Notes: generated by a model not told the origin, from the letters alone. 64,000 nt of DNA from Fermentimonas sp. (GCA_028709385.1 JAQVXD010000001.1:124001-188000); one strand, 5' to 3'; positions 9,076 through 18,435 are shown, counted from the first letter of the stretch. Numbers and translations: made by a program.

Positions 9076-9810
9076 TCAGGACTTAGAAAGAAATTTTTCC
9101 GCAAGCATTAATGACTCATGTTTCCCAACATCAATCATCTGACTGTCTTTGACAGAATAGTATACTATTTTCTCATAGTCGCATACTGACAGGTAAAAAT
9201 CAATAATTGAAAACCTGTCTGTAAAGTTGTCCATATGACTAAAAATGGAAGGGTCAATTATATGGATTCCTGAAAAAGCGAGTTGACTGTATTGTGAGGA
9301 GTCAAAATCGGGAACAGGCGATTTCACCTCTCCTGTTTTTTTGTTAATCCACCCTTTAAGTTGTTTTTCTGAGTCAAAACAGAGGTATCTGGATGTCTTT
9401 CTGTCACTGCAAACAACTGTTGCAATTGCATTATTGCTGACATGAGAGGTATAGAGTTCATTCAGATCAATATTTGAGAGAATGTCAACATTATGAACCA
9501 GAAAAGGTCTGTTGTCATCGAAGAAGTGAGATGCTTTTTTTATACCACCCCCGGTATCCAGTAATTTTTCACGCTCATCTGAGAATTCAATTCGAATGTC
9601 AAAGTAGTTTTTTGACTCCACGAAATCAATTATCTGTTCTCCGAAGTGATGAATATTTATAATAATCTCGTCAAATCCGGCGAGTTTGAGTTTCTCTATA
9701 GTATGTTGCAGTAATGGTTTTCCTCCCACAGAAACCAAAGCTTTAGGCATTGAATCGGTTAAAGGCTTTAGGCGAGAACCAAGTCCTGCTGCAAAAATCA
9801 TTGCTTTCAT
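9076..9810 (-). CDS. murU: Sugar-1-phosphate nucleotidyltransferase, MurU-like
   Basis: 244 residues with the nucleotidyltransferase signature FAAGLGSRLKPLTDSMPKAL at the N-terminus, LDTGGGIKKA (MurU has a similar L-x-T-x-GGI motif) and a central HNVDIL metal-binding Asp. MurU makes UDP-MurNAc from MurNAc-1-phosphate in the peptidoglycan-recycling shortcut that bypasses de novo UDP-GlcNAc synthesis. The gene lies 17 nt downstream of an AmgK-like kinase, the exact partner needed (AmgK makes MurNAc-1-P). The pair is the main reason for preferring MurU over a mannose-1-P guanylyltransferase. Cytoplasmic. Alternative: another hexose-1-P uridylyl- or guanylyltransferase. Confidence 0.78.
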   Translation of the reverse strand: MKAMIFAAGLGSRLKPLTDSMPKALVSVGGKPLLQHTIEKLKLAGFDEIIINIHHFGEQIIDFVESKNYFDIRIEFSDEREKLLDTGGGIKKASHFFDDNRPFLVHNVDILSNIDLNELYTSHVSNNAIATVVCSDRKTSRYLCFDSEKQLKGWINKKTGEVKSPVPDFDSSQYSQLAFSGIHIIDPSIFSHMDNFTDRFSIIDFYLSVCDYEKIVYYSVKDSQMIDVGKHESLMLAEKFLSKS

Positions 9811-9827
9811 GAGATGTTTATTTCGGG

Positions 9828-11243
9828 CTACTTAAATTCCTGTTCTAAATTCTGTTCACGATGCACAAGTGATACTTTAACTCCGAATTTCTTATTAATA
9901 TGTTCAGCTACATGCTGTGCAGCATATACAGAACGGTGCTGTCCCCCGGTACAACCGAAAGAGATCATCAGGTTAGTAAAGTTCCTTTCCATATAGCGCT
10001 TTACATGCCTGTCAACTAAAGGATATATATTATCCAGAAAATCCACCATTTCGCCATCATCCTCCAAGAATTTAATCACAGGTTCATCCAGTCCCGTAAC
10101 ATTATTATATCTTTCAAACTTCCCTGGGTTATTTATTGCACGGCAATCAAATACGTACCCGCCACCGTTGCCTGAGATGTCGTTGGGGATGCCTTTTTTG
10201 TATGCAAAACTGTAAACCCTGACCTCCAGCTCTCGTTTTCTGGTGTCGGCAAATTGCTGCAGATCAACCATCTCCCGGAGTATTGCTTCAAGATATGGAT
10301 ATTCACTGAATCCATCCTTAAGTAGTTCACGCAGATTGTTCAGTGCGAAAGGAATGCTTTGTATAAAATGAGGCTTCTTCTCAAAATACCCTCTGAAACC
10401 GTATGCACCAAGCACCTGAAGTGTTCTGAAAAGTACAAATTGACGAAGGCGGTTTTTAAATTCAGCCTCATCAACTTGTTTATATTTACTTAGTGACCCA
10501 ATATATGTTTTAATCAGCTCTTCCCTTAGTTCAGACGGGAAATTTGCTTTCGCTTGCCAGAGGAAAGAAGCAACGTCGTAGTATATCGGACCTTTTCTGC
10601 CACCCTGAAAATCAATAAAGTAAGGGGTGTTGTTAACAAGCATCACGTTGCGGGACTGAAAATCGCGATACATGAAAGTGTCCGATTTATCTTCTAAAAG
10701 TGTATAAGCAAGTTTTTCAAAATCATTTTCAAGCAGATCTTCTCTGAAATCCATTCCTGTTGTCTTCAGAAAATTGTACTTAAAGTAGTTCAGATCCCAC
10801 ATTACCGAACGATTATTGAATTCAGAAAGAGGATAACATACACTGAAATCAAGCTCTTGTGCTCCTTTTACCTGGAAATCTGCCAAAGCAGAGATCGTTT
10901 TATGGAGAAGCTCTTTCTCCTGGTGACCAAAAACTCCTGTCAACCTGCCTCCCTTGATTAAGTCAAATAGAATTGTGTCTCCTAAATCCTGTTGAAGATA
11001 AAACATCCCATCGTCCGAGACCGCCAATACTTCAGGTACATTTAGGCCTTTATCCCTGAAATGTCGGGCTAAACATATGAATGCATGATTTTCCTCTACC
11101 GACTCACCGTGAACACCAATTAATGAGATATTGTCGCTTTGAAGTCTGTAGTATTTACGGTTGGAGCCTGAAGTAGGCAAAGCTTCAAGAGTGGGTTTTG
11201 TTTTACCTGTAAGTTCAGAAAACAATTTTATAAGTTGTTGCAT
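9828..11243 (-). CDS. amgK: AmgK-like sugar kinase fused to RapZ C-terminal domain
   Basis: 471-residue two-domain protein. Residues 1 to about 330 form an aminoglycoside-phosphotransferase-type kinase related to AmgK (anomeric MurNAc/GlcNAc kinase): catalytic loop YRDFQSRN 192-199 (D194, N199) and metal site DFQ 211-213 followed by GPIYYDVASFLW. Residues about 338-471 match the RapZ C-terminal domain: VRVYSFAYKKG, and FGCTGGQHRSVY around 429-440. In E. coli RapZ this domain senses glucosamine-6-phosphate. The RapZ N-terminal P-loop domain is absent, replaced by the kinase. With the MurU-like gene 17 nt downstream this forms a cell-wall sugar salvage pair that may be regulated by an amino-sugar phosphate. 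Kinase substrate is inferred from context; the domain composition is plain in the sequence. Confidence 0.83.
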   Translation of the reverse strand: MQQLIKLFSELTGKTKPTLEALPTSGSNRKYYRLQSDNISLIGVHGESVEENHAFICLARHFRDKGLNVPEVLAVSDDGMFYLQQDLGDTILFDLIKGGRLTGVFGHQEKELLHKTISALADFQVKGAQELDFSVCYPLSEFNNRSVMWDLNYFKYNFLKTTGMDFREDLLENDFEKLAYTLLEDKSDTFMYRDFQSRNVMLVNNTPYFIDFQGGRKGPIYYDVASFLWQAKANFPSELREELIKTYIGSLSKYKQVDEAEFKNRLRQFVLFRTLQVLGAYGFRGYFEKKPHFIQSIPFALNNLRELLKDGFSEYPYLEAILREMVDLQQFADTRKRELEVRVYSFAYKKGIPNDISGNGGGYVFDCRAINNPGKFERYNNVTGLDEPVIKFLEDDGEMVDFLDNIYPLVDRHVKRYMERNFTNLMISFGCTGGQHRSVYAAQHVAEHINKKFGVKVSLVHREQNLEQEFK

Positions 11244-11283
11244 TAATAATTAATTTAAGAATTAATTTAATAATCAGCGTAGT

Positions 11284-13209
11284 TTACTCTAACTCATCTG
11301 TCCATATTTTTACGACTGCATCACTTGGCATTCGCCAAGCACCACGCGGGGAAAGATTGACTGTTCCCACTTTAGGACCGTCGGGCATACATGAACGTTT
11401 GAATTGTTGTGAAAAGAATCTTTTGTAATATATCTTCAGCCATTTAAGGATCTCTTCTGATGAATATTTTTCAGCAAAAGCCTGATTCGCCATAAATAAT
11501 ATACGTTTTGGGCTGTCACCATAGCGAATCATACGATGAAGGAAAAAATCGTGAAGTTCATAAGGGCCCACAAAATGTTCTGTTTTCTGGGCAATCTTAC
11601 CTTCATTATCAGCGGGAAGAAGTTCTGGACTGAAAGGTGTATCCAGAATATCATGTACTATTTTACCGGGAGTATCTTCAAGCTGAGAGTCCGCAATCCA
11701 ACGTACCAGAGAAGCAACCAAAGTTTTCGGAACTCCGCTGTTTACAGCGTACATCGACATATGATCGCCATTGTAGGTTGCCCATCCTAATGCAAGTTCA
11801 GACATATTTCCGGTTCCAATAACAAGTCCCCCTACCTTATTCGCATAATCCATTAATATCTGAGTACGTTCCCTTGCCTGACTGTTTTCGTACGTAACAT
11901 CATGTTTGGAAGGGTCGTGGCCTATATCATTAAAATGCTGATTAACCGCATCCACTATCGATATCTCTTTAACGGTTACACCGGCTGATTCCATGAGTGA
12001 CACAGCATTTGAGTATGTCCTGTTTGTTGTTCCGAGTCCGGGCATAGTTATTCCATGAATATTTTCACGTGGATAGCCCAGCAAATCGAAAGTCTTAACA
12101 ACTACCAGGAGTGCCAGTGTAGAATCAAGTCCGCCCGAAACTCCTATTACAACTTTATCTACTCCTGTATGCAATAATCTCTTGGCAAGCCCGTGTGTTT
12201 GTATATTAAAAAGATCCGAGTAACTTTCATTCTCAACTTTTTTTCCAGGAATAAATGGATGAGGATTAAAATTACGATACATCCTTTTTGGGTATACAGG
12301 ATCGGGGAAACAATCAATTTCAGTTACATTTCCTGATGAAGAGGAAATAATATTTGTATTAACAAGTTTATCGTGCCTGATGGCAGTGATGTCAATATCA
12401 GCAATAATAATTTCACTGTCAAGTGAAAAGCGTTTTGACTCTGCAAGCAAAGTGCCGTTCTCAGCAACTATACATGCACCTGAAAATACCAGATCAGTTG
12501 TTGATTCACCAACTCCTGCAGAAGCGTATACGTACGCTGAGCTACACCTTGCAGATTGCTGCAATACCAGAGATTTGCGGTATCTGTATTTGCCAACCAG
12601 TTCATTACTTGCCGAAAGATTGAAAATAATATCTGCATCCTGCATGCCTGGTTCAGAAGAGGGTGGCAGAGGTGTCCATAAATCTTCACATATCTCAATT
12701 CCAAAATTTCCATAAGGAGTGGTAAATACCATTCCCTCTGATGAAATTGGTATGCTTTCGTTGTTTATCTCGACAGAATATTCATCTGCTACGGTTCCCG
12801 GAGTGAACCATCTCTTCTCCTGAAATTCATTGCTGTTGGCCAGATAAGTTTTAGGAACGATACCGACAATGCCATCACTTGAAAGAACAGCTGCCACGTT
12901 GAACAGGCTATTCTTAATCTTAAGTGGCAATCCAACTATAACAATGATTTTCTTTTTATTATCTTTTATAAACTCGGATAGGTTGATCAGAGATGAGAGT
13001 GCCTTCATTTGAAGTGTTTCCTGAAAAAAGAGATCACCGCAACTGTAGGAGGTAATGCTGAGTTCGGGGAAGCAGAGTATCTGTACATCCTCATTGATTG
13101 CCTGCTCTATTACAGATTTTATTTCACTTGTGTTGAAGTCGCAGTCTGCAACTCTTAGTTTAGGCGCTGAAGCAGCAACCCGAATAAAACCAAGATCATT
13201 AATGTTCAT
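11284..13209 (-). CDS. nadE: Glutamine-dependent NAD+ synthetase
   Basis: Makes NAD+ from deamido-NAD+ and ATP using glutamine nitrogen. The N-terminal nitrilase-type glutaminase domain shows the Glu-Lys-Cys triad in FPELSITSYS, VPKTYLAN and GIEICEDLWTP. The C-terminal synthetase domain has the PP-loop IGVSGGLDSTLAL and IGTGNMSELALGW. The track start at 13233 overlaps the preceding gene by 14 nt; ATG at 13209 (MNINDLGFIRVAAS) gives 641 residues, leaves a 10-nt gap and fits the family's N-terminus, so I use it. Cytoplasmic; cotranscribed with the deformylase-transglutaminase gene upstream. Confidence 0.95.
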   Translation of the reverse strand: MNINDLGFIRVAASAPKLRVADCDFNTSEIKSVIEQAINEDVQILCFPELSITSYSCGDLFFQETLQMKALSSLINLSEFIKDNKKKIIVIVGLPLKIKNSLFNVAAVLSSDGIVGIVPKTYLANSNEFQEKRWFTPGTVADEYSVEINNESIPISSEGMVFTTPYGNFGIEICEDLWTPLPPSSEPGMQDADIIFNLSASNELVGKYRYRKSLVLQQSARCSSAYVYASAGVGESTTDLVFSGACIVAENGTLLAESKRFSLDSEIIIADIDITAIRHDKLVNTNIISSSSGNVTEIDCFPDPVYPKRMYRNFNPHPFIPGKKVENESYSDLFNIQTHGLAKRLLHTGVDKVVIGVSGGLDSTLALLVVVKTFDLLGYPRENIHGITMPGLGTTNRTYSNAVSLMESAGVTVKEISIVDAVNQHFNDIGHDPSKHDVTYENSQARERTQILMDYANKVGGLVIGTGNMSELALGWATYNGDHMSMYAVNSGVPKTLVASLVRWIADSQLEDTPGKIVHDILDTPFSPELLPADNEGKIAQKTEHFVGPYELHDFFLHRMIRYGDSPKRILFMANQAFAEKYSSEEILKWLKIYYKRFFSQQFKRSCMPDGPKVGTVNLSPRGAWRMPSDAVVKIWTDELE

Positions 13210-13219
13210 TACTGTAGTC

Positions 13220-15103
13220 TTATTTATTTTCAACCTTTTCCTGAGATATCACCTCCATCTTATAATTCCATCTATTGAAATATAGATTTTCCTTTTTAGT
13301 TTCAACTTCACCCCGTTGAAAATCTACAGTCTCACTCCTTGGGAATTGTTTTGCAGGATAGAATTTGCCTGAAAAATCGTTGTTGATGTACAACCTGTAT
13401 GAATCGATACCTGACATAAAGAAACTTCTGCCTGTGCTATTATTTAGTGGCTCACCTCTGCCAAAAGAAACATCTACCGGTATCCAGCCAACGCCTTCAA
13501 AATAGACTTCAACCCAATCATGCAGATTAACTTCGCCGGGGTGAGTCATCCAACCGCTCTGCCATCGAGCGGGTATTCCTTTGTAACGCAGCATATTTAT
13601 CAAAAGAAGTGCTACCTGCCCACAATCGCCTTTTTTATTTTCAAGAACATATTCCGGAATATCAGGTATTGTTGAATACTCAAGAGCACTTGCCCAGGGG
13701 AAATTTTCTGTAATATAATTATATATAGACTTTAAAGATTCTATCTCAGTTTTGTCATAACGGGTTATACTGTCGGTCAGACTCCTGATATTATCTGAAA
13801 AATGTGTGTGTGGAGGTTTTTCTGAAGTGTATTTTTTATAAAGATCTGACTTTTTATCATATGGTTTAGGGGTGAGTTGGTTCAAATCATACCATTCGCC
13901 ACGAGATGTGAAAGTAAACTCTGCAGAAAAACTAACCGGCTCTCCTTCCTTAGCAGTCTGTTGCATATAAATAGAAGTGTGATCTGTTTTATCATCTGAT
14001 AATATATAGTCGTTTTGTGAAACACTGATAAGTTCAACGTTTGTTTGGCGACCCACATCTTTTCTCGGAAATGGCAGCCATGCTTTCACGAGTTCCCCCT
14101 CTTTTACTTCTCCCTCCGGCACCGTAATTGTATATCTCAAGTGGGTTGTTATTTCCGGTAAGTTATATTTGCCGATTATTTCAGTTTGTGATAACTCATC
14201 AAGATGATTGTCTAAAGTATGTTTTGCACCTGACTCTGCACTTTTCACCGGTCTGTTTATCAGTTTACGTGCTTCTGCATCAATTCTGAAAATATTTGGT
14301 GCAGCATTGCGGAAATATCTTTTCTGTCCGTCAATTATTCTGAATTCAAGAGTACCGGTTTCCTCCCATTGGTTCAGTTGTTCTTCAGTTGGAGTGAAAT
14401 TCTGATTATCTTGAATCCATTTTAAAATATCTTCTCTGCTTCTGTTGAAATCAAGTGAAACTCTTCTTTGCAACTCCTCTGAACTGAGTGTGCACTGGCA
14501 TAGCTTATCAGTGAATAAAATGCCGTTGAGATGGTCATATTCATGCTGAAAAATAACCGAAGTGAAGTTATCTTTTCTGCTGTACCCTTCCAGGCGCTCT
14601 TTTATAAGTAAGCCTGCTTCGTTAAAATATTCGACTTCAATCCATGGATATCGTATAGAATTTCCGCTTATTTCAGGGATTGAAAGGCAACCGTCGCGCT
14701 CAAAGCAGACTGTTTCATCGGGATGATTTACTATTTTTGGGTTTATTGCAATCTGCACCGGATGTTCAGGATGATCAATTCTTGTGAACAGGAAAATATT
14801 CTTTAGAACACCAACCTGAGGTGCAGCAATACCTACACCGCCTGAATTATATAAAGTGGTTTGAAGTCGTTTTATGATCAACTTTAAACTTTCATTCCCA
14901 GTAATAGAGTCTTCATCTATATCCTCTGATTGCATTCTTAGAATCAGAGAATCAACCTTGTCTGTTGTCTGAAGAATCCTTAAAGGAGTGCTCTCATCGC
15001 CACTGTGTATAATTTCCAATTCTCTTTCCGTGAATGATTGAGAAAATATCAAAGTAAATTGAGTAGAAAATAATATTATGCAAAACAGAGCTTTGAGATT
15101 CAT
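13220..15103 (-). CDS. Exported peptide deformylase-transglutaminase fusion protein
   Basis: 627 residues. Residues 1-22 are a signal peptide (ALFCIILFSTQFTLIFSQ), so the protein is exported. Residues about 25-205 are a peptide deformylase domain with all three metal-site motifs: GGVGIAAPQVG 88-98, DGCLS 137-141 (family EGCLS, metal ligand Cys kept) and HEYDH 187-191. Residues about 315-600 contain a transglutaminase-like cysteine protease fold with GDCGQVALLL (Cys494), NLHDWVEVYF (His528) and IPVDVSFG (Asp544). Known deformylases are cytosolic single-domain enzymes acting on nascent chains, so an exported one joined to a transglutaminase-like domain is unusual. It may act on formylated or otherwise modified peptides in the periplasm. 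It has its own -7 box upstream and runs into nadE. Both domains look catalytically complete; role unknown. Confidence 0.85.
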   Translation of the reverse strand: MNLKALFCIILFSTQFTLIFSQSFTERELEIIHSGDESTPLRILQTTDKVDSLILRMQSEDIDEDSITGNESLKLIIKRLQTTLYNSGGVGIAAPQVGVLKNIFLFTRIDHPEHPVQIAINPKIVNHPDETVCFERDGCLSIPEISGNSIRYPWIEVEYFNEAGLLIKERLEGYSRKDNFTSVIFQHEYDHLNGILFTDKLCQCTLSSEELQRRVSLDFNRSREDILKWIQDNQNFTPTEEQLNQWEETGTLEFRIIDGQKRYFRNAAPNIFRIDAEARKLINRPVKSAESGAKHTLDNHLDELSQTEIIGKYNLPEITTHLRYTITVPEGEVKEGELVKAWLPFPRKDVGRQTNVELISVSQNDYILSDDKTDHTSIYMQQTAKEGEPVSFSAEFTFTSRGEWYDLNQLTPKPYDKKSDLYKKYTSEKPPHTHFSDNIRSLTDSITRYDKTEIESLKSIYNYITENFPWASALEYSTIPDIPEYVLENKKGDCGQVALLLINMLRYKGIPARWQSGWMTHPGEVNLHDWVEVYFEGVGWIPVDVSFGRGEPLNNSTGRSFFMSGIDSYRLYINNDFSGKFYPAKQFPRSETVDFQRGEVETKKENLYFNRWNYKMEVISQEKVENK

Positions 15104-15132
15104 AACTACATTGCTGATTTATATAGATGTAA

Positions 15133-15140
15133 CAAAGATA
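15133..15140 (-). promoter_or_regulatory. -7 box TATCTTTG for the deformylase-transglutaminase/nadE operon
   Basis: TATCTTTG on the - strand matches TAnnTTTG exactly and lies 29 nt before the ATG at 15103. It separates this operon from the HAD gene upstream. Confidence 0.6.
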
Positions 15141-15168
15141 TAAAAATTTCTTATTCTGAGATTAGTCT

Positions 15169-15918
15169 TTAAATTCTCATCGTACGTGACAGTTGAATTA
15201 TTTCAGGTAGCTTCTGAAGAAGTTCTGTCATAGAGTGTAAAAGAAGTGAAGCGCCTGCTTCAATAAGTTTTTCATCACTTAGTAATCCTGTGTTAACAGC
15301 GATAGTGAAAATTCCTGCAGCTGAAGCGGATTCTATGCCAAGAGGAGCATTCTCAATTACTATTGCCTGATTGGGACTTAACATTCCTCCTTTTTCCAGA
15401 CCCATAAGATATGGCTCTGCGTCAGGCTTTCCCTTTATTACATCATAAGCGGTCACCATTGTTTCAGGTGTGAAGACATCAGGAAAATGAGTGTCAAGCC
15501 TATCGAGTAAAGAAGGTTGACCTGATCCGGTGACCAGTATTGGTTTCAATCCCTGTTTTTTAACAAAGCTCAGGACCTCTTTTGCACCAGGTAAAGTTGC
15601 ATTGTCATTAATCTGTTGAAACAGTTCTGTTTTACGTGCATAGATGTTGTCTTTTTCTTCTTTTGTTGCACTTCTTTTGAATTCTCTTTCAGTTATTAAG
15701 TTTATTGTAGATTTTCCAACTCGCCCTTCATGAAGATAAAACTCAACGGGTTTAGTTGACTTATATCCAAACTCCTCCATTGTTTCTTGCCATGATTTTG
15801 CATGTGCAGGCATAGAGTCATAAAGAACCCCATCCATATCAAATAGTACCGCCTGTAAATCAAAATTTGTATAATTATGTTTTCTGAGATAATTTTCAAA
15901 CTGTTGACGCATGTTCAT
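15169..15918 (-). CDS. HAD-family phosphatase / beta-phosphoglucomutase-like
   Basis: 249-residue HAD superfamily subfamily IA protein. Motif I is VLFDMDGVLYDS (nucleophile Asp and acid/base Asp), motif II VTGSGQ, motif III around GKPDAEPYLMGLE, and motif IV VIENAPLGIESA. The cap insertion after motif I places it with beta-phosphoglucomutase-like and small sugar-phosphate phosphatases. Cytoplasmic. It lies downstream of pgi but has its own -7 box set inside a long inverted repeat, so it may be regulated separately. Substrate not readable; probably a hexose phosphate or related metabolite. Confidence 0.8.
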   Translation of the reverse strand: MNMRQQFENYLRKHNYTNFDLQAVLFDMDGVLYDSMPAHAKSWQETMEEFGYKSTKPVEFYLHEGRVGKSTINLITEREFKRSATKEEKDNIYARKTELFQQINDNATLPGAKEVLSFVKKQGLKPILVTGSGQPSLLDRLDTHFPDVFTPETMVTAYDVIKGKPDAEPYLMGLEKGGMLSPNQAIVIENAPLGIESASAAGIFTIAVNTGLLSDEKLIEAGASLLLHSMTELLQKLPEIIQLSRTMRI

Positions 15919-15924
15919 AAATAA

Positions 15925-15976
15925 TTTAGAAGTATAATATAAATTGCAAAGTTACAATTTATATTATACTTCTAAA
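15925..15976. repeat. Perfect 22-bp inverted repeat with 8-nt spacer around a promoter box
   Basis: Left arm 15925-15946 (begins TTTAGAAGTATAATA) and right arm 15955-15976 are exact reverse complements over 22 bases. The 8-nt spacer 15947-15954 reads CAAAGTTA, i.e. TAACTTTG on the - strand, an exact -7 box. The element sits between pgi (ends at 16019) and the HAD gene (starts 15918). Confidence 0.9.
15947..15954 (-). promoter_or_regulatory. -7 box TAACTTTG in the loop of the inverted repeat, for the HAD gene
   Basis: Matches TAnnTTTG on the - strand, 29 nt before the ATG at 15918. The predicted transcript would start within the left arm of the inverted repeat, while the right arm occupies the -33 region. 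Confidence 0.6.
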
Positions 15977-16018
15977 GTTTGGTTTTTACAAGAGAGAATC
16001 TTGAAATAAGCTGACTAT

Positions 16019-17368
16019 CTACAGTTTCGATTTAATCGATTTAGTAGCCTCTTCATATCCCGGCTTTTCCAGGAGTGCGAACATATTTCTTTTATAAGCT
16101 TCTACACCCGGTTGGTTAAATGGATTTACTCCAAGCAGGTAGCCACTTATTCCGCAAGCCTTTTCAAAGAAATAAATAAGTTGTCCCACAAATCTTTCGT
16201 TTAGTTCCGGTATTTCGATTAAAATGTTCGGTACACCACCATCCACATGAGCAAGACGGGTTCCCAATTCGGCCATTTTATTTACCTCGTCTACTCTTTT
16301 ACCCTCCAGATAGTTTAATCCGTCAAGGTTTACATCATCATGAGGTACAATGACTTTTTTGTTAGGCTCTTTTATTGATATAACTGTTTCAAAAATAGTA
16401 CGTTCACCTTCCTGAATCCATTGACCCATAGAGTGCAAATCTGCTGTGAAATCAACTGCAGCAGGAAATATTCCCATCTGTTCCTTTCCTTCGCTTTCAC
16501 CAAAGAGTTGTTTCCACCACTCAGCCAGAAAATGCAGTTTGGGATGATAATTCACAAGAATTTCAATTTTCTTGCCTCTTTTGTAAAGTTCATTACGGAT
16601 TACGGCATAAATAGCAGGTAAATTGTAGTCAAAAGAAACTGATGTATCTGTTGCCTTTTCTATTTCTGCTGCACCTGCAACAAGTTTTCTTATATTTATT
16701 CCTGCTACAGCAATCGGAAGAAGACCTACCGGTGTAAGTACAGAATAACGGCCTCCAATATTATCTGGTATAACAAAAGTTTTATAACCTTCACTATCGG
16801 CTAAAGTGCGCAGTGCTCCTTTAGCAGCATCAGTTATTGCAACTATAAGTTTTTTTGATTCTTCGCTTCCAACTTTTTTCTCAAGTAAATTTTTCAGCAG
16901 TCTGAAAGCAATAGCCGGCTCTGTAGTTGTACCCGACTTGGAAATATTTATTATGCCAAACTCCTTATCGTTCAAATATTCAATCATTTCTGACAGGTAG
17001 TCCTCACTGATATTATTTCCTGCGTACAAAATCACAGGATTCTTACGTTTGTTTTCATGCTGCAACCAGTCGAATGAGTTGGATAATGCATCTATAACAG
17101 CGCGGGCACCAAGATAACTACCGCCAATACCAACGACAACAACAACATCACAATTAGTACGTAAAACTGTTGCTGCATCTTCAATATCACGAAGTTCTGC
17201 TTCGCCGATTGATGAGGGCAAATTAACCCAGCCAAGGAAATCACTCCCGTCACGGGATCCGTCATATAAAGCATTGTTTGCTGATGTAGCAAGCTCAGAC
17301 TTTCTTAGAATTTCTTCTTCTGAAACAATTCCGGTGAGATGCTTAATATTTATTTGAATGCTATCCAT
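16019..17368 (-). CDS. pgi: Glucose-6-phosphate isomerase
   Basis: 449-residue phosphoglucose isomerase, interconverting glucose-6-P and fructose-6-P. Visible features: the sugar-phosphate site [13 protein letters not shown], the first signature region [19 protein letters not shown], and [14 protein letters not shown] with the active-site Glu region. Length matches the short Firmicutes/Bacteroidota type rather than the 550-residue proteobacterial type. It follows gpsA by 46 nt and probably belongs to the lysS-gpsA-pgi transcription unit. Cytoplasmic. Confidence 0.95.
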   Translation of the reverse strand: MDSIQINIKHLTGIVSEEEILRKSELATSANNALYDGSRDGSDFLGWVNLPSSIGEAELRDIEDAATVLRTNCDVVVVVGIGGSYLGARAVIDALSNSFDWLQHENKRKNPVILYAGNNISEDYLSEMIEYLNDKEFGIINISKSGTTTEPAIAFRLLKNLLEKKVGSEESKKLIVAITDAAKGALRTLADSEGYKTFVIPDNIGGRYSVLTPVGLLPIAVAGINIRKLVAGAAEIEKATDTSVSFDYNLPAIYAVIRNELYKRGKKIEILVNYHPKLHFLAEWWKQLFGESEGKEQMGIFPAAVDFTADLHSMGQWIQEGERTIFETVISIKEPNKKVIVPHDDVNLDGLNYLEGKRVDEVNKMAELGTRLAHVDGGVPNILIEIPELNERFVGQLIYFFEKACGISGYLLGVNPFNQPGVEAYKRNMFALLEKPGYEEATKSIKSKL

Positions 17369-17414
17369 ATTTTATATGTTTATTTGTTTTAGAATACTTC
17401 GCAAAAGAAAATAA

Positions 17415-18410
17415 TTAAAAGTAGTCAATAAGATTTTTTATAGCAACCTTTGGCTCAAGTCGCTCATATAGAATTTTGTAAACTGTTTCAGCGATAGGAG
17501 TATTTACCTTAAACCGATTGTTCATTTCATGTATGCATTTGGCACCGTAATAACCCTCAGCTATCATTTCCATTTCCAGTTGTGCGGTTTTAACAGAATA
17601 TCCTTTTCCAATCATAGTTCCAAGAGTTCTGTTTCTGCTGAATTGCGAATAGCTTGTAACAAGCATATCTCCAAGATAGTGCTGATCTGTAATATTACGT
17701 TCGATAGGAACAACTGAGTCGAGAAACAGAGACATTTCCTTCGCGCAGTTACTCATAAGTACAGCTTGGAAATTGTCACCGTAGAGCAACCCCTGGCAAA
17801 TACCTGAAGCTATTGCATAGATGTTTTTGAGCACTGCTGCCAGTTCAATTCCCACAACATCATTTGATGTGCGTGTTTTAAGAATTCTAGAGGATATCGA
17901 TTCAGCAAGAAGAGAGGCTTTCTCAGTATCACTACTCGCGGCAGTCAGAAATGAAAGCCTTTCCAGTGCTACCTCTTCTGCGTGACAAGGGCCTGAAAGC
18001 ACCCCAATATTTTCAGTGGGTATTTTAAAGTTATCAGCCAGGTACTCGCTCATCACCATATTGTCATTTGGGATGATTCCTTTTAAAGCTGATACCATAA
18101 ACTTACCTCTGAAAGTACTGTTCCATATACGTCTGAAATATTGTTTTACATAAGGTGACGGGATAGCTATAATAACTGTATCTGAGTCTTTTATAGCTCT
18201 TTCAATGTTTGAGTAGAAAGTTATCTGTGCCAGATTAAACTTAACATTAGTCAGATAGCCGGGGTTATGCCCCAGCTTATAAAAACCTTCAATCTGTTCA
18301 TCACGACGGATAAACCAGTTTATATGTTTTTGTTTCATCAGCACCATTTTGGCTAGTGCTGTTCCCCAAGTTCCGCCTCCCAGGATACAGATTTTACCTA
18401 TTGAATCCAT
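17415..18410 (-). CDS. gpsA: NAD(P)H-dependent glycerol-3-phosphate dehydrogenase
   Basis: 331 residues, reduces dihydroxyacetone phosphate to sn-glycerol-3-P for phospholipid synthesis. The Rossmann motif ILGGGTWGTALAKM is at the N-terminus, followed by the family segments VLSGPCHAEEVALE and the catalytic-Lys region ELAAVLKNIYAIASG. Full length for the family. It starts 25 nt after the lysS stop and reads into pgi. Cytoplasmic. Confidence 0.95.
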   Translation of the reverse strand: MDSIGKICILGGGTWGTALAKMVLMKQKHINWFIRRDEQIEGFYKLGHNPGYLTNVKFNLAQITFYSNIERAIKDSDTVIIAIPSPYVKQYFRRIWNSTFRGKFMVSALKGIIPNDNMVMSEYLADNFKIPTENIGVLSGPCHAEEVALERLSFLTAASSDTEKASLLAESISSRILKTRTSNDVVGIELAAVLKNIYAIASGICQGLLYGDNFQAVLMSNCAKEMSLFLDSVVPIERNITDQHYLGDMLVTSYSQFSRNRTLGTMIGKGYSVKTAQLEMEMIAEGYYGAKCIHEMNNRFKVNTPIAETVYKILYERLEPKVAIKNLIDYF

Positions 18411-18435
18411 TTTAGTTATATTTCAGCATGTTGGG

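Noticed and set aside
15925-15976. Phase-variable (invertible) promoter
   Set aside because: Bacteroidota invertible promoters have arms separated by roughly 100-200 bp; an 8-nt spacer is too short for recombinase inversion, and inversion would leave the box in nearly the same place. No invertase gene is nearby.
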